Shown: positions 17,985 to 31,525 of the stretch, one piece after another
How the letters are laid out: every line of letters begins with the position of its first letter
How positions within the stretch are numbered: position 1 is the first letter of the stretch
NCBI GenBank assembly: GCA_023548195.1
Contig: JAJHZJ010000754.1
Span: 62,001-126,000 of the forward strand
Length of the DNA: 64,000 bases
Direction: 5' to 3'
Source of the DNA: Bettongia penicillata ogilbyi
Taxonomy: Eukaryota > Chordata > Mammalia > Diprotodontia > Potoroidae
Notes under the pieces: generated by a model
What the model saw: the letters and a program-made list of their open reading frames with translations, nothing else
Databases searched by the model: none
Told to the model about the DNA's origin: nothing
Translations under genes and position numbers: made by a program

Positions 17985-18289
17985 CTACTACAGGCTCTTC
18001 CTACAACTTCACAATGTCTCCATGTTTCTCATTTTTACCCTTCTCTTTTCCTACAGTTCTCAGTCACACAAACCTGAAAGAAAACTCAAAGAATATTAGG
18101 GGCAAGCAGGGAAGGAGAGGAGAGAGGAGACAAATTACATCCAAAAAACAAATCAGAGAATGAAACAGGAGGGAGGGATTAAGGTAAAGAGAAAGAGGGA
18201 CAAGAGACAGAGAGATAGCACAAACATATAATAATAAGATGCACTGTGCATACAAATAGAAAGAAGATCAATCCCTGGACTTCGAGAGG

Positions 18290-18340
18290 AAAAGGCATGC
18301 ACATGCATGTGCATACATGCACACGCACACACACACATGT
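18290..18340. repeat. CATG/CA microsatellite
   Basis: Mixed GCATG and CA repeats (acacgcacacacacacatg) in intron 6. Confidence 0.8.
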
Positions 18341-18589
18341 CCCTAGCTAACCCCCCAGCAGCATGACCAGACTATGAAGTCTACGCAAATGGCCCTCTGG
18401 AACCTCTGTCATCCACATGGTTCCAAATGGTTTCTGATGCTTTGGGTTAGTGAGAATTTATTTCTTGGTGACTTTTGAGCCTGGTTAAGTTCACTGATAT
18501 ATGCCACCAAGAATAATCAGTGAATGCCCACATAGACACTTCCCCAAACCTAGAGGGGTGGGCACAGACAGGAGGCAAGAAGAAGAATG

Positions 18590-18840
18590 ACTAAGACATA
18601 TATCACCTACTGTATACCAGGCACTGTGTTAAGCACTTCATAATTACTGTCTCACTGGATCCTCACAATAACCTAGGGAGGTATGTGCTATTATTAGCCA
18701 CATTTTACAGATGAGGAAACTGGGGCAGACAGGGCTTAAATGACATGTCCAGGGTCACCCAACTAGCACAAAGTCTGAAACTGGATTTGAACTCAGGATG
18801 ATTTCCCGACTCCAGGCTGAGGCTTCTCTAGCTACGTACA
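18590..18840 (-). mobile_element. MIR/THER1-type SINE
   Basis: Near full-length antisense copy: ccaggcactgtgttaagcac, attttacagatgaggaaact, agggtcacccaactagcaca and a gatttgaactcaggatgatt stretch, in order. Confidence 0.85.
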
Positions 18841-19907
18841 GAAGACAGTCAGCCATAGAGGCCAGAGAAACTATCACGCCATCAAAATCCATGTGATACG
18901 AAGCACAGTTCTGGGAAAGGAAACAAGGAAGGAAATGGGGCCATCAAGAAAGGGTACAAGAAAGTGGCTGTCAGGAAGTGGGGCAGCTCTGCAGTGGGAA
19001 AGAGACTAGAAAGCAGAGAAGATGACTAGGTAGGAGGGGGCTAACCCTGAAGGGGGATAATCAGGTGGGATATAGATAGGCACCAGGGGGGTTTCCACAG
19101 ATGCAGGATAAAATGTGTCCCACTGGGTACCACTGAATCCAAGATATAGGAAAATAGTTGCAAATTATGAATGGTCAAATCAGCAATGTAAAAGACACAA
19201 AGAAGGGGAAAAAACCCAATAAATGCAGAATACCCAAGTGGTTTATTACTGAGAAACTTCACCAGAGAGAGCAGGCTGTACTTCACATAATAATAATTAT
19301 ATTCCCACTTTATTACTTTGAATTTCAGAGACGTATAAACCGTTAGTATGAATTGGTGTTTCAATCTCAGTTTCCAAATGTAATATTCAACTTTGCCACA
19401 AGTCATTTGGCTGGTTAAAACTTGTAACAGAAAGAGAGTACATTTAATGCAGAAGTTTGACAACAAAAAGGTCACTCAAATCCCAAAATGACTCCAGATT
19501 AAGGACTGAAGGTCACTGAATGCCTCACAACTGCCCCTTCTGGCACTCTCAGACAGTTCTCACAATACCGCGACATTACTGAAAAGATTCCTTCTGGACT
19601 CTTGGGGACTTAGAGCTCAAAGATGAATTCAAAACTGGATTAGAACAATTACTTCAAATGCCACTAAAAAAGCAAAAGTAAAAGTACAAAGATTTGCCAA
19701 AAGTAACCAGCTCCTTGGTCCAGAAAAAACTTTAGCACATAAAAAGGCAAGCTTCACTTCAAGTACTCCCCACAGGATGATACCTACAGACCACTGAAGG
19801 TAGAGCCTAGTCCCAGAAGCAGACAGTCGCAATACCTGGGCAAAGCTTCCAAGAGCTGGGGAAATGAAGAAGGGAAAGACTAGGAAGAGGAGAAAAGTCT
19901 AAAGAAG

Positions 19908-20155
19908 CCTGGGGCAGCTAAGGAGAGCAGCAAACAAAGCACTAGGCCTGGACTCAGGAGGACCTGATTTCAAACTTACTAGTTGTAGGATCCTGGGCAA
20001 GTCACTTAACCCATTTGCCACTGTTTCCTCGTCTATAAAATGGAGATAACAATAACAACTACTTTCCATGGTTGTTGTGAGAGTCAAATGCAATAATAAC
20101 TGTAAAGTGCTTAGCACAGGCCCTGGCACAAATGTCAGCTACTACCATCATCATT
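19908..20155 (+). mobile_element. MIR/THER1-type SINE
   Basis: Sense copy: gactcaggaggacctgattt, atcctgggcaagtcacttaa, gtctataaaatggagataac, gtaaagtgcttagcacaggc, in order. It is in intron 6. Confidence 0.85.
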
Positions 20156-21954
20156 TATTGCACTCCCTAGCAGGCACACTGATCACAGTGCCACGTGATA
20201 CCTTCTGCTACCTTGCGATGTCAACCTGAAGGACAAAATAGCTTCCTCATTCTTGCAGAAAACACTGGAACAAAATACAAGCAAACTGAGTCCAGGCAGG
20301 GGAACTTCTACGGCCCATACTGCATTCAGGCTGCCCCTCCCCCTCTCAAATGTAGACTGTGTATTCTGTGTATCCTAATGAGTATCACCTGAGACTGTCC
20401 TTTACCCCTCAGAGGACAATATAAAGGACAGGCAAGGACCCCTTTGTCATGAGCACCATGAGGAGCTAATTGCTGGGTGGCTGGCAGCTGTCGGAGCCTA
20501 AAGATGAATAATACTGTGTCTCTTCCTCAGCTCCCTTATCTGAGGATCTCAATATACTTGGCAAACAGGAATCCATCCTCATCACACCCTGGAGACATGA
20601 TCTAACATAACACACCTCAGTTTCCATACAGAAAAAGTGGAGCAGACACAAGGCAGCTTGTCCAAAGGCAGACTGAAGATAAGTGACACTATGAGAACCA
20701 AGAATTCCTGACTTTCAAACCAGCGCCCCCACTACCACCAGCAGCAGCAGCACCAGTCTTCAGATCTAATGTCTAGATGATCAACAGACACCTGAATGGC
20801 TCCAGTATTCCCAGCTTTAAGAAAGTAGAAAAGGATACTGCCCCTCAAGGAACATCTTCATACTAATTATTTAAACTCTCACTCAGGTCAGCAATCTTAC
20901 AGGACAGCATTCTTTCTCCATTTACAAAAGTTACTAATGACCTGTCAAGTTAAATGTTATTTGTTTCCAATGTGCTATCTGTATTCTCTCCCACCCCTCC
21001 CTCACCCTCTTCCAAAGAACTCTATCACAGGGACGATAATGATGACAGAACAGGAAGGAGGCATCCAGCAAAAGGGGGAGACAAGGACAAGAGGGAATCT
21101 GCAAATCAGATCTTTTGGCCCTGGCTAACTGAGCTAAAAGCATAAAAGGGAATGTGACCTAGAACCAAAGGGCTTACAAAATAATGACTCCTCCTTAAAG
21201 AGGTCCAGAAACAAGCTGAATAAGAGCCCCCTGCAGGAAGGGCATTTACGAGGCGCTGCGAAGGCATGTTCTTCTAGCAGTCCACCAAAGCAACCAAGTG
21301 AGTGATCATGTTACCAGGTGAGGAGAGCAGAGAGAGGAAACAAGGCAAACGAACTGAGGGAACTGTGTGCACTGTGACAGCCTCCCAAGGGTAACCTCTC
21401 TCTCCTGTTCAGCCTGTCCTTCACTGGCCAAGCCAAGGTACTAATGGCGGTAATCATTCAGAGTGGCCTATGTCATTGTCAAAGATAAAGCCACTCTCTC
21501 CCTCCTTCCAGAAAAACTTGAGGGCTCCTCCCCAACTCCCTGCTGCTGTTGCTACTACAGCCCAAGAGGAAGGGTCTGACAAAGTGTGCCTGACAGGCCA
21601 TCACTCTGGTTCCAATACCTGGAATGACTATGACAACAGGGTGACCCATTTGAATGTCTCCAAAGTCAAGTTTTCTACCTGATTCAAAGGAATCTCAGAT
21701 TTTTCCTGCGGCACTGCCATCTCTGCAAGGGAACAGTAAACTCTTTATCTGATTCTCCCTCCTGGAAACACTGGCAGTGCACAAGAGTACAGCAGGGAAC
21801 AGTGAAGGCACCAGCTTCTAGAAATTACAACGCATGGTTCCCTTTGGCACCATGGACTCCAGGGACTCTTGTTAGACAAATCGCAGAAGTATGAAGGGAC
21901 AAATCAGGGCAACAAACAAGGCCCACATGAGTCACCAAGGTTTCTGAGGCTCCT

Positions 21955-22850
21955 CTCATGTGCTAACGTAGAGAAGGATAAGAAACAGGCCTTCCCTCAG
22001 GAAGCTTACAATCATTCACATCCTCTAAGCAATATAAGATAGTACACAAGTGGTGCACAGTGGTCATAGGCAGTCACAGAAGGAGGGCATCATCATGAGT
22101 CAGAGCTGTCAGTCAGCAAAGGCTTCCAGGAAGAGCTGAATGTGAACTGGTCACTGAAGAATGGGGAAGAGCCTCAGCTGGGCAGAGTGAGAAGAAAAGA
22201 CAAAGTAGCCCAAGGGAGGGTGAGAAGAATGGCAGAGATGAGCATGGCAACGTTTACAAAGGAGCCAGGAACCGTTCTGAGGAAAAGGAGCGCTGTAGTA
22301 CACTGAGAAGGCCTAGAATTAAGACTGAACAGGTAAAGCAGCGTCTATTGACAGAGAGCCTTGAATGCTAGGCAGAGTGTAGACATGCTATGGCACTAAC
22401 CTGGGACTCACAAAATACTTCTGAGCTGGGAAGAGGGATGTGATGAGATAGTATTTAAGTCAGAGTAGTCCTGATGGATTGGGGAAGAGATCGAAGTGAC
22501 TGAGGCCAGACAGAGGACTGCTCACATCCATGTATGAAGCAAAGAAGACTCAGACAAAAGGGGTGAGGACATTATGGGGTGGGGTAAGGAAAATTTTTAA
22601 GAAATAAAAAGCAACAGGGCTTTGTGAAATAGGTTAACAAGGATAAAAAGGGATGTGTTAAAGTTGAGGTCAAAGGTTACCAGCCTAGGAGACTACGAGA
22701 ATGATGATATCTTTTACAGAGACAAGGTAGTTGAAATGGGAAATTAATGAGTTCAGTCTTGAACATGCTGAGTTATGATCAAAGCAGAAATGTAAAGAGG
22801 AGAAGAGAACTAGAGACTGAATAACACACTTGAGAGTCAGTAAGTACTTA
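21955..22850 (-). mobile_element. Diverged L2 LINE fragment
   Basis: Antisense L2 landmarks appear in order: gccttccctcaggaagctta, aaggcttccaggaagagctg, agccttgaatgctaggcaga, atgagttcagtcttgaacat. It is followed directly by a second L2 in the same orientation. Confidence 0.65.
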
Positions 22851-22854
22851 CTAG

Positions 22855-25470
22855 GCACCTAATCAATCAATCAATCAATCAAAATCTGTTAAGTGTCTAC
22901 TACGTGCCAGGCACTGTGTTAAGTGCTAGGGATACAAAATGAGGCTCTGCCTTCAAGGAGCTTCCAAGTGTCATGGGGGAGACAACACGCAAATAAATAC
23001 ATGCAAAACGGCTCTAGACAGATAAATAGGAATAACAGAAGGAAGGTACTACAATCTTTAAGAGGGGTTGGGATCTATGTTGGGACATAAAGCCAGGAAC
23101 ATCAACAGGCAGCGTTGAGGGGGAGAGCATTCCAGGCATGAGAGATAGAGTCAAGAGATGGAGCACCTTGTTCAGCGAACAGCCAGCAAGTCAATGTTGC
23201 TGGGCTGAAGAGGGCATGGCACGGAGGGAGGTGTAAGAAGACTGAAAAGGCAAAAGAAGGATAGGCTACACAGGGCTTTGCCAATCAGAGCATTCTGTAC
23301 TGGTCCTAGAGGAGAGAAGGAGCCATTGGAAAATGAGTAAGGGAGATGACTCAGTCAGGCCTCACTTTAGGAAAAGTCACTTTGAGAGCTGAATGGAGGA
23401 TGATTAGCATGGAGAGAGACTTGAGGCCAGCAGACCACCAGTAGGTATTGCAACAGTCCAAGAGCTGAATGGAAGATGATTAGCATGGAGAGAGACTTGA
23501 GGCCAGCAGACCACCAGTAGGTATTGCAACAGTCCAAGAGCTGAATGGAGGATGATTAGCATGGAGAGTGACTTGAGGCCAGCAGACCACCAGTAGTTAT
23601 TGCAACAGTCCAGAGGTGAGATGATAAGGGTCTACCCAAGGATAGTGGCAGCATTAGAGGAGCGAAGAGGGTATATTTAAGAGATGCTGTGAAGGCAAAT
23701 CAACAGAACTTGACCACAGATTGGATATGGAGGGTGAGAAAATGAGGAATTGAGGATGATGCTTAGGCTGTGAATGTAGGGGACTGGAAGGACAGTGGAA
23801 CACTCCACAGGAAGAGGGACGTTAGGAATGAGGAGAGGATTGAGAGGAGGAAAGATAATTCAATTTTTGACATAATGAATTTAAGGTATCTTGCACATCC
23901 AGTCTGAGATGTCCAATAGGCAGCTGGAAATGTAAGAATGAAAGTCAGGCTAGATAAAGAGATTTGAGAATCATCAGCAAGGAGATGAATCCATGGACAC
24001 TGATAAGATCATCAAATGAAATATCACAGAAGGAGAAGAGAACCCAGGACAAGACCCTGGGAGACAATCACAATTGATGGATATGACCTGGATAAAGATC
24101 CAGGAAAGGAGACTGAAGAGTGGTGAGACAGGTAGGAGGAGGACCAGGAGAGAGGGGTGCCCCACACACCCAGACATAGAGAGGATCAAGAAGAGAGTGA
24201 GCCACAGTGTCAAAGACTACAGTGAAGCCACGATGGATGAAGATGGAGAAAAGACCATTAGATTTAGCATTAAGAGTTTATTGGGTAACTTTGGAGCAAG
24301 GAGTTTTGGTTAAATGATGAGGTCTAAAGCCATACTGTAGGAAGTTAGGAAGAGAGTGAGAGAAAAAGAAATGAAAGCATCTATCATAGATGGCCTCCTC
24401 AATTAATTTAACCACGTGAAGGGGATATGGGATGGTAAGTAGCCCCGATGGACTGAACTAGTGAGGATTTTTTTAGGGTGTGGTAAACATCAGAATGTTT
24501 GTAGGCAGTAGGGAAGTAAGGAGTGGAGAGGGAGGAGATTAAAGATAAGCTCATGAATAGGAATGAAGGCTATGAATAATTATAGTAAAACAGTCAATGA
24601 GGGAAAAGTAAAAGGATTGCCTCGATGCAGTGAGGACCTAAATGAGGTTATGCAACATACATTTGCAATGCATACAATCAATATGGTTTCAAAACCTTTT
24701 TTTCCAGTTTTGTTTAGCATCACATCAGTAGGAGTGAAGGATATGACTAGTTAGAGTAATCCAAAACTGAGGCTGGACAGGGCAAAACTGGGGACAGGAT
24801 AAGGTGACAATGGACCCAAGGGAAGAGGACAGGGTGGAGATGAAATAGTTCAATAAAAGGTTAAGACAGGAAAAAGAGGAGAGGGCAGCCAATTCAAACA
24901 TGATGACTTAGGAAAGAACTCAAGGGGTCAAGGCACTGGAGGTCATGGTGAGGTTAAAAAAACAGAGTTTAAGGTTTCAAGGCAGAAGGAGAATTAGAAT
25001 GACAATAAACTATGATTAGATTAGATAAGGAAATTTCACTAATATGAAAATGGTGCATTTGTAGGTGATGACAAGATCAAGGTCAGAACCATCTTTGGGT
25101 ACAGCAGGGGTAGGGTGCAGAAGCAGGCAACAGGAAATGAGTTAGTTTAAGACATGGAAGCCTGAGGAAAGATGTTCAATAATATGGTCAGTGATGTCAA
25201 GGGGAATGAAGACAAAGAGAACACCACCAGACTGGGCAATAAAGAAATCTCTGATGTCCTCAGTATTGGGTGGGGAACATATGCTAAGTGGATCAAGAAA
25301 ACAACGGAGGCAGCAAGTAAAGACCAGTCACTTGGAAAGGCTTGGCTATGAGAGCCTGGAGAGAAACAGACCAGGAGGAGCACAGCAGGGGCAAGGGAAA
25401 GGGGGTGTTTGGGTTATTAAAGATGAAGAGATCCGTGTATACATGACAATGAAAGAGGAGCAGCAGTAGA
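22855..25470 (-). mobile_element. Long L2 LINE copy (about 2.6 kb)
   Basis: The 3' end lies at the left, with the tetranucleotide tail (caatcaatcaatcaatcaat) and ctacgtgccaggcactgtgt. Then come the antisense L2 3' end and reverse-transcriptase region, including ggagagcattccaggcatga, ttcaatttttgacataatga and ccaggacaagaccctgggag. Translated on the minus strand near 24030-24110 this gives a decayed form of the L2 PQGSVLGP motif (CLPGSCPGFSS). It is a dead copy with stops. It contains a 76-bp tandem triplication. Confidence 0.8.
23385..23612. repeat. 76-bp tandem triplication within L2
   Basis: Three consecutive 76-base units start at 23385, 23461 and 23537, each beginning agagctgaatgg and ending gcaacagtcca. 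Mismatches are few (ggagg/ggaag, gagagac/gagtgac, taggtat/tagttat), so the expansion is much younger than the host L2. Confidence 0.95.
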
Positions 25471-25949
25471 GGGGGAAGAGACCAAAGAACCTGACAACGT
25501 TTTTAGAATTTATATTCTTCGAAACAATGACAAGCTGCTTTAGCTACTAAAAATAGTCCTGGAAAAGAAAGGACTGTCTGTTCTTCCAGCAAAGTGACTG
25601 CCTCCTCTGTAGTGGCAGTGGACACACAAAAGGGAAAACGATTCCAAGTCAAATGTTCAGCAGGAGATCAGATCACTGCAGGCCCACGAGGGCTTAACAC
25701 AGGCTTCTACCTGCATTACGAGTGTAACTCTTTCCCTACCAGAGGCAATGAGAATTCTACCTGCCTTAAGAACCTTGGATCTGGCCCGTGGTTTGTTCAG
25801 TATTACTTCCTTCCTTCCTGGAAAATGTTGAAGTATTAAACTGGACCTCTTCTGGAGGGGAATGAGGCAGGATGGAATTTCCACAAGAGTGCTGCTTCTT
25901 TGTCACTGGAGCCAATTCCTACTAAAAAACCACCAGAGCAAGTCATAGT

Positions 25950-26100
25950 ATGGTTTAAAAAGTATCAAATTTGGAGTGTGAAGACCTGAGTTTGAATACT
26001 GGCTCTACTCCTTCCTAGCTAAGGGATCTTAAGCAAGTTACCTCTTCTCTCTGGGGCTTAATTTTGTTAATCTAAAAAATGAAAGGACATACTGATTGTA
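25950..26100 (+). mobile_element. MIR SINE fragment
   Basis: Sense MIR order: gaagacctgagtttgaatac, gatcttaagcaagttacctc, taatctaaaaaatgaaagga. Confidence 0.75.
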
Positions 26101-26128
26101 TGCATTGCAAATGAAGGACTGAATAGAT

Positions 26129-26456
26129 CAGGTGGTCTTCACTGGAATTCATGAACTTTTAAAGAAGGATTTGGATAAATGTATTTCAATATAATTGGTT
26201 TCCTTTTACATTTTATTTTAAATTATTTATTTATAGGCAATCAAGGTTAAATTGCTTGCCCAGAGTTTCTGAGGCCAAATTTGAACTCGGGTCCTCCTGA
26301 CTCCAGAGCCTGTGCTCTATCCACGGAATTACCGAGCTGCCCCCAATTGGCTTCCTTTGTAAATCCTTTGTATTTTATTTTCTGCATTTAAAAACCTGAT
26401 TGTGAGAAGGGATTCCCTAGGCTTCACCAGACGGCCAAAGAAGTTAAGAACCCCTG
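26129..26456 (-). mobile_element. hAT-like MITE carrying a SINE insertion
   Basis: The ends resemble the inverted repeat CAGGGGTTCTTAAC (right end gttaagaacccctg). The body reads ataattggtttccttt and gtgagaagggattccctagg, a mammalian hAT-type non-autonomous element also seen near 49398-49700. It is split by a SINE at 26207-26344. Confidence 0.7.
26207..26344 (-). mobile_element. tRNA-type SINE fragment with 14-bp target duplication
   Basis: Antisense SINE (tgaactcgggtcctcctgac, then ctatccacggaattaccgag). It is bracketed by aattggtttccttt at 26193-26206 and aattggcttccttt at 26345-26358, a 14-bp duplication with one mismatch. Confidence 0.8.
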
Positions 26457-29400
26457 CCCTTAAGGTGTTTAAAGACCTTTCCAGCTCTAAATATTACATT
26501 TATTCAGGATCAAAAGACACTACCCACAGCTTTTACATGGAACTGAAATAAAATTAAATGATTACAAAAATGAAATCCACAGACTGCCAAAGAAGGAGAG
26601 GGTAACTTTTAAGAGAAATTAACAGGGGCCTGGGGTTTGAAGGCAGATACTAGTTTCTACTGAAGATATGTCAGTTACTAGACTCACTAGAAGTCTCCAT
26701 GACATCTGTTTAGCTGTCAGTGAAATGGCTGCAGTGCACCAGGCCTAGGCAAACTAAAAACAGCTTCATACCTGACTTAGCAACATCCCCACTGGAGAAA
26801 CAGAGGGACTTCAGTAACAAAATGAAACCGGGCTTTATGGAGACACAAATGAGAGCACTAGGAAATCATAATATCGATTAAAGAGACTTTCACCCGAAAG
26901 CCAACGGTCCACAATGGCACAGTGTGCAAACACAGCCCGTCAGCTCAGACGCAGGCAGCTGGCTCCTCAGAAGCCTCTGCAATGGGAGGGTTTCCAAGGA
27001 TGATGCAGGAAGGCCCTGATCCCTCCCCCCAACAAAGAGCCCAAATCAGAGAACAGGCACATCTACCCAAAAGATGAGCCTGGGAACAAGCTGAAGATTT
27101 AATTCTAAAATTCTGGCCCCTTCTCCCTTCATCATAAACACTAGCATCGTTCAACTACACCCAGGGATCTGAAGGCCCAGCAGGCTGTGCCTTTTATATG
27201 GTTACCTACAAACACCTTAGAGCTGTTGTGCCAGTTATGATGAATCTTTCTTTATTGTTACCCCAAAATGTATAAAATCCAAACCATAACAACCCATGGA
27301 TTAGTTTAAGACTGCTTGTACCAGTGCATGTTTTATTAGGACCAAAGGCACCTCAAATAACTTTAATCAGTAGGGAATAAGTAGCAAGTCAGGAAGGATG
27401 GGCAACAGTAAAAGAAATTCAAAACTAAAAAGGGGGGGCTATCAACCCCTCTGGTTGTCTGTCGTTCTGGCTTAAACACTGAACAATAAGACAAAACATT
27501 TGAATCTCTGAAGTGGGACCACCGGCTAAAGAGAAAGGAGGAGAAAGGAGGCTTGGATGAACTGCTTGGGGACAATAGGGTGGGAGAAAGCTGCAGGAGG
27601 GGTGGAGGAAAGGAGGAGTCAGGCACCTCCTGAGCTCAGCTCCTGCAGTGGCCAGCAGCAAGGTTCTACATTGCTGTCGAGGCCACAGCGCCCCCTGGCT
27701 GCCCAGAGGGAAAGCACTAAGCAGAGGAGGAAGCAGTATTGGGTTAGGCACCAGACTACACAAAGGCTGTGGTCTGGTTCTTTTCTGAGATAGTTGGTAG
27801 CTCCGAGAACACCAAATGACAGCATTTAAACCTGCCTCCATATCTATCCGTGCAAAGTCTGGCTCGGCTAGGCCTCCTCCAGCACAGGCACACTGACTAA
27901 GGGAAGGAGATGCCACCAGCTCCAGAGAAAAGTCAAGCTCACAATACTTGCTACCTGCTTTTCACATCTCAAATCCTTGAGAAAAATTAGCAACTTGCAT
28001 TTATTTCTGATGTGAGGGGGGAAAAAAAAGCACATCCGAAAGTGAGCTCCTCTCTATTAGCAAAGTGTCCAAAGGGCAAGTAACTTTTAAAAGCCAGAAT
28101 CTGAGTAAACTGACTGTCAATGACACCTGCAGAGCTTTCCAAAGATGCAAACAAGCCATGGTTGTCAAAGTGAAATTCATGACAGGATTAACGTTTGATG
28201 AAGCTGGCTTTCACGGACCATCACATCACACTGGAAGGAGGGACAGATCTCTAATTTATCACCTTCCTCAAAACAGCTAAGGGGAAGAGAAGGCAACCTC
28301 ATTAAGATGCCAATATCAGTTTTCTGGGACCAATTTTCCTGTCTCAGCATACTCTACCTAAGCATCAGGCTCTACAGAGCCCACCTGTCCCAGAAATCTC
28401 CACCCTCACCCCATCCAGAGGCAGTCTTTAAAGCTGAAACAATGAAGACAAAAGCACACATCTAAAAAGGGTGAGGGAGCCAATGAACAGAGAAAGGCAA
28501 ACAATTTAAAATCTGTGCTCAGTGTAGCCACTGATCTGGCTATTCCACCTGCCTGCCCAGCTGAGCCACCGCTTAGCAGACCTTGCAAAAGACAACAGGG
28601 ATTTGTCCCTTTAGGCCTTGAAGCCAGCCCAGACTTGTTTGTCCCATGGTGTTCACCATGTTCCACAGAGTCCAGGAGGATGCATTTAGGACAAGCCCTC
28701 TTTCTCCAGGACCAGGAGAGCAGGGCTAAAACTCCAAGCCCAACTCCTGATATCATCAAGATGAAGAATATTGAGGATGTCATTACGACAAACTCTCTGG
28801 AAAGATCTGACTCCTCTTTCTGATCACTGCCCCAATAAAAAAGGTAGAAATGAGACAGTTATTCTCAAGTTATTCTGTCCCTTCCCTCCCCAGGCCACTG
28901 CTCTCTGTCATCTTTCTCTCATTTTTAGAAAGTTAATGGTTACTTGACGGGAAAAGTGATGGTCGTAAAGAGTCATCTCAGGCATGACTTAACAAAGGCC
29001 ACTACCTTTGTTAAGGTAAATATGCTCCTCGGAGTTCAACAAAATGGAAAGAAGCCCTGAAGTCTGGAGTCATAACTGACAGTTAAGGCCCAGTCCAATT
29101 ATCTCCTGTGAATGACCCTGGGCAAGGCCCTTCCTTTTGCTAGAGCTCAGTTCCCTACAATGAGATGACTTCTAAGCTTTGTTTAGCACCACAATCCTCT
29201 AACTGAAACCAATGGCAGGTGCCTACAAGACTTTATAGTCTTTCACACAACTTTTTTACTGGAGGGGCAGGGGAGACTGGGCTGGACCCATGGAATGGAA
29301 AACAAGTGAAGAACCTTACTCAAGCCATGCAGACTGGCATCCCCTGTGCAGCTTCTAGTTTCTGTGGATTGCCTGCAGCATGTAGAAGCTAAGGGACCAG

Positions 29401-29679
29401 CCCAAGGGCACAACTGATACAAAGAAGAGGGGAAACCTGAATTCAGGTCTTCCTCACTTTCAAAGCTGACCCTCAGTCCCAGATGCTGCCTCCTGAATCT
29501 TTAAATATAGTTAACTCCTTCATTATCAGATGATGATGTCATAAAAATCACACAGAACAGGTCATTTAAATAATAGCTTATGCTTTCATGTAATGTTTAG
29601 AAACTTTCTGAAAAAGTCTTTCATAAGAATTTACTCATAACAAGCAAGGAAACGACACTATTACAATATGGTAAGCCAA

Positions 29680-30075
29680 AACCCCTGGGCCTGAAATCAG
29701 AAGACCTGAGTTCCAATACACCTTCAGTCACTTACTAGTGACCCTGCGTAAGGTGCTTTACTTCTATTTGTTTCAGTTTCCTCAAATGTAGAATAGGGAT
29801 AATAACAGCAGCTCCCTCCCAGGGCTGTGAGGATCTAATGCAGACCTACACAACTTGGAAACTTCTTTGGGCCACAAAAAGGTTAGACCAGAGATAGACT
29901 GAGAATGGTTGGTTGCCCCAGGTCACATGACAAATAGGAGAGTGTACAGTGGTAACCCTACATTTTTCACAGGCCACCCAAAATACTTTAGCCAGGCTGT
30001 CCGTTGCATGGGCCTGATACAATGGCATATGTGTAAAAGTGCTTAGCACAATGACTGGCACATAACTGGCACAAC
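29680..30075 (+). mobile_element. MIR SINE split by a hAT-like element
   Basis: Left part 29680-29840 (agaagacctgagttccaata, then gggctgtgaggatctaatg). Right part 30025-30075 (gtaaaagtgcttagcacaat). The two join in correct MIR order once 29841-30024 is left out. Confidence 0.8.
29841..30016. mobile_element. 176-bp hAT-like MITE
   Basis: Terminal inverted repeats cagacctacacaac (left) and, on the opposite strand, caggcccatgcaac (right) match at 10 of 14 positions. The flanks atctaatg and atacaatg are an eroded 8-bp target duplication (6 of 8), the size hAT elements make. It has no coding capacity. Confidence 0.7.
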
Positions 30076-30144
30076 GGGAATGCTTATTCTCCTCCCTCCC
30101 CTGAAGAACACAAACCATACGACAATTCCATCCCTGCCTCCTTT

Positions 30145-30200
30145 CTACCAAGGGTGTGTGTGTACATATACACACACACATAGACACACAGACATACGAG
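30145..30200. repeat. GT/CA microsatellite
   Basis: A GTGTGT run followed by ACATATACACACACAC, a small dyad-symmetric tract in intron 6. Confidence 0.8.
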
Positions 30201-30579
30201 TTGATTGGTTCCTCTATCAAAAGTAATGACCTTGAACTCTTAAAATGAGATTTTCCTTTCTTTCACTCTTTGCCATAAAACTGATTTTAGTGAATTTTTT
30301 TCAAAACCTGGCTAACTGCTGAAAAACTGGAATGCAGAGGGACAGACTCCTTTCTTCCTGCTTTCTTCCCCCAATCTGATCTAAGACAGCCAAGTGAAGC
30401 TGCTGGCTTGTATCTTCAACGTCAACAGCAACGTCCATCCTCCAGAACAGAACACCCTTTCCACTTCAGAAAACTGCAACATCCACAGTGGGACATTCAG
30501 AACCTGATTTCTGTGCTCAAATTTTAAACATTAGACCAAATTATCTCCCACCTAAGTGAATATCTGTGAAAAAGTATTA

Positions 30580-30738
<159 letters not shown>

Positions 30739-30959
30739 TTAAAGAAGCCTGCATTAACACCAAAATGTCTCCTTTGTTACATAACAAAGTTGTTATCTAG
30801 GGAACCAATGGGGTCTGGAATATACAACAACTCACAAAAAATTTCAAAATGCAAAACTTTGATTAATCCCTCTTCACTTGTACTTTGACATGCTGACCAA
30901 CACACAGAAGTTGCCTAGGTTGCCTGCACAATTAAATGTATTTTCCATTACACCAAAAA

Positions 30960-31115
30960 GAATGATAGGACCGGAGAAAGTATAGCAGAGCTTGCCTGGT
31001 CCAGTGTTCTCGTTCTACATCCAGGAAACTGGGTCCAAGAAAGGTGAAACAACTGGCCTGAGGTCACTTCATTTAAGAAAAGGCAGAGCCAGGGCTAGAA
31101 CCCCGCTCCAAAGAC
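30960..31115 (-). mobile_element. MIR SINE fragment
   Basis: Antisense order: tctacatccaggaaactggg, gaaacaactggcctgaggtc, agagccagggctagaacccc. It is in intron 5. Confidence 0.75.
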
Positions 31116-31285
31116 TTTGTGACTCTTTGTAAGGGGGTTTCACAGTTCACTAGAAGTGTAACAATATTTACCACTGAGTCACACAAATTTTCAATAATGA
31201 TCACTCTGAATACTTAACAAGCAGTCTGAACAAACCAAATGGGTAAAGTCTTATGGCAGGCCACGTGAAAATTTGATGTAAACTA

Positions 31286-31525
<240 letters not shown>

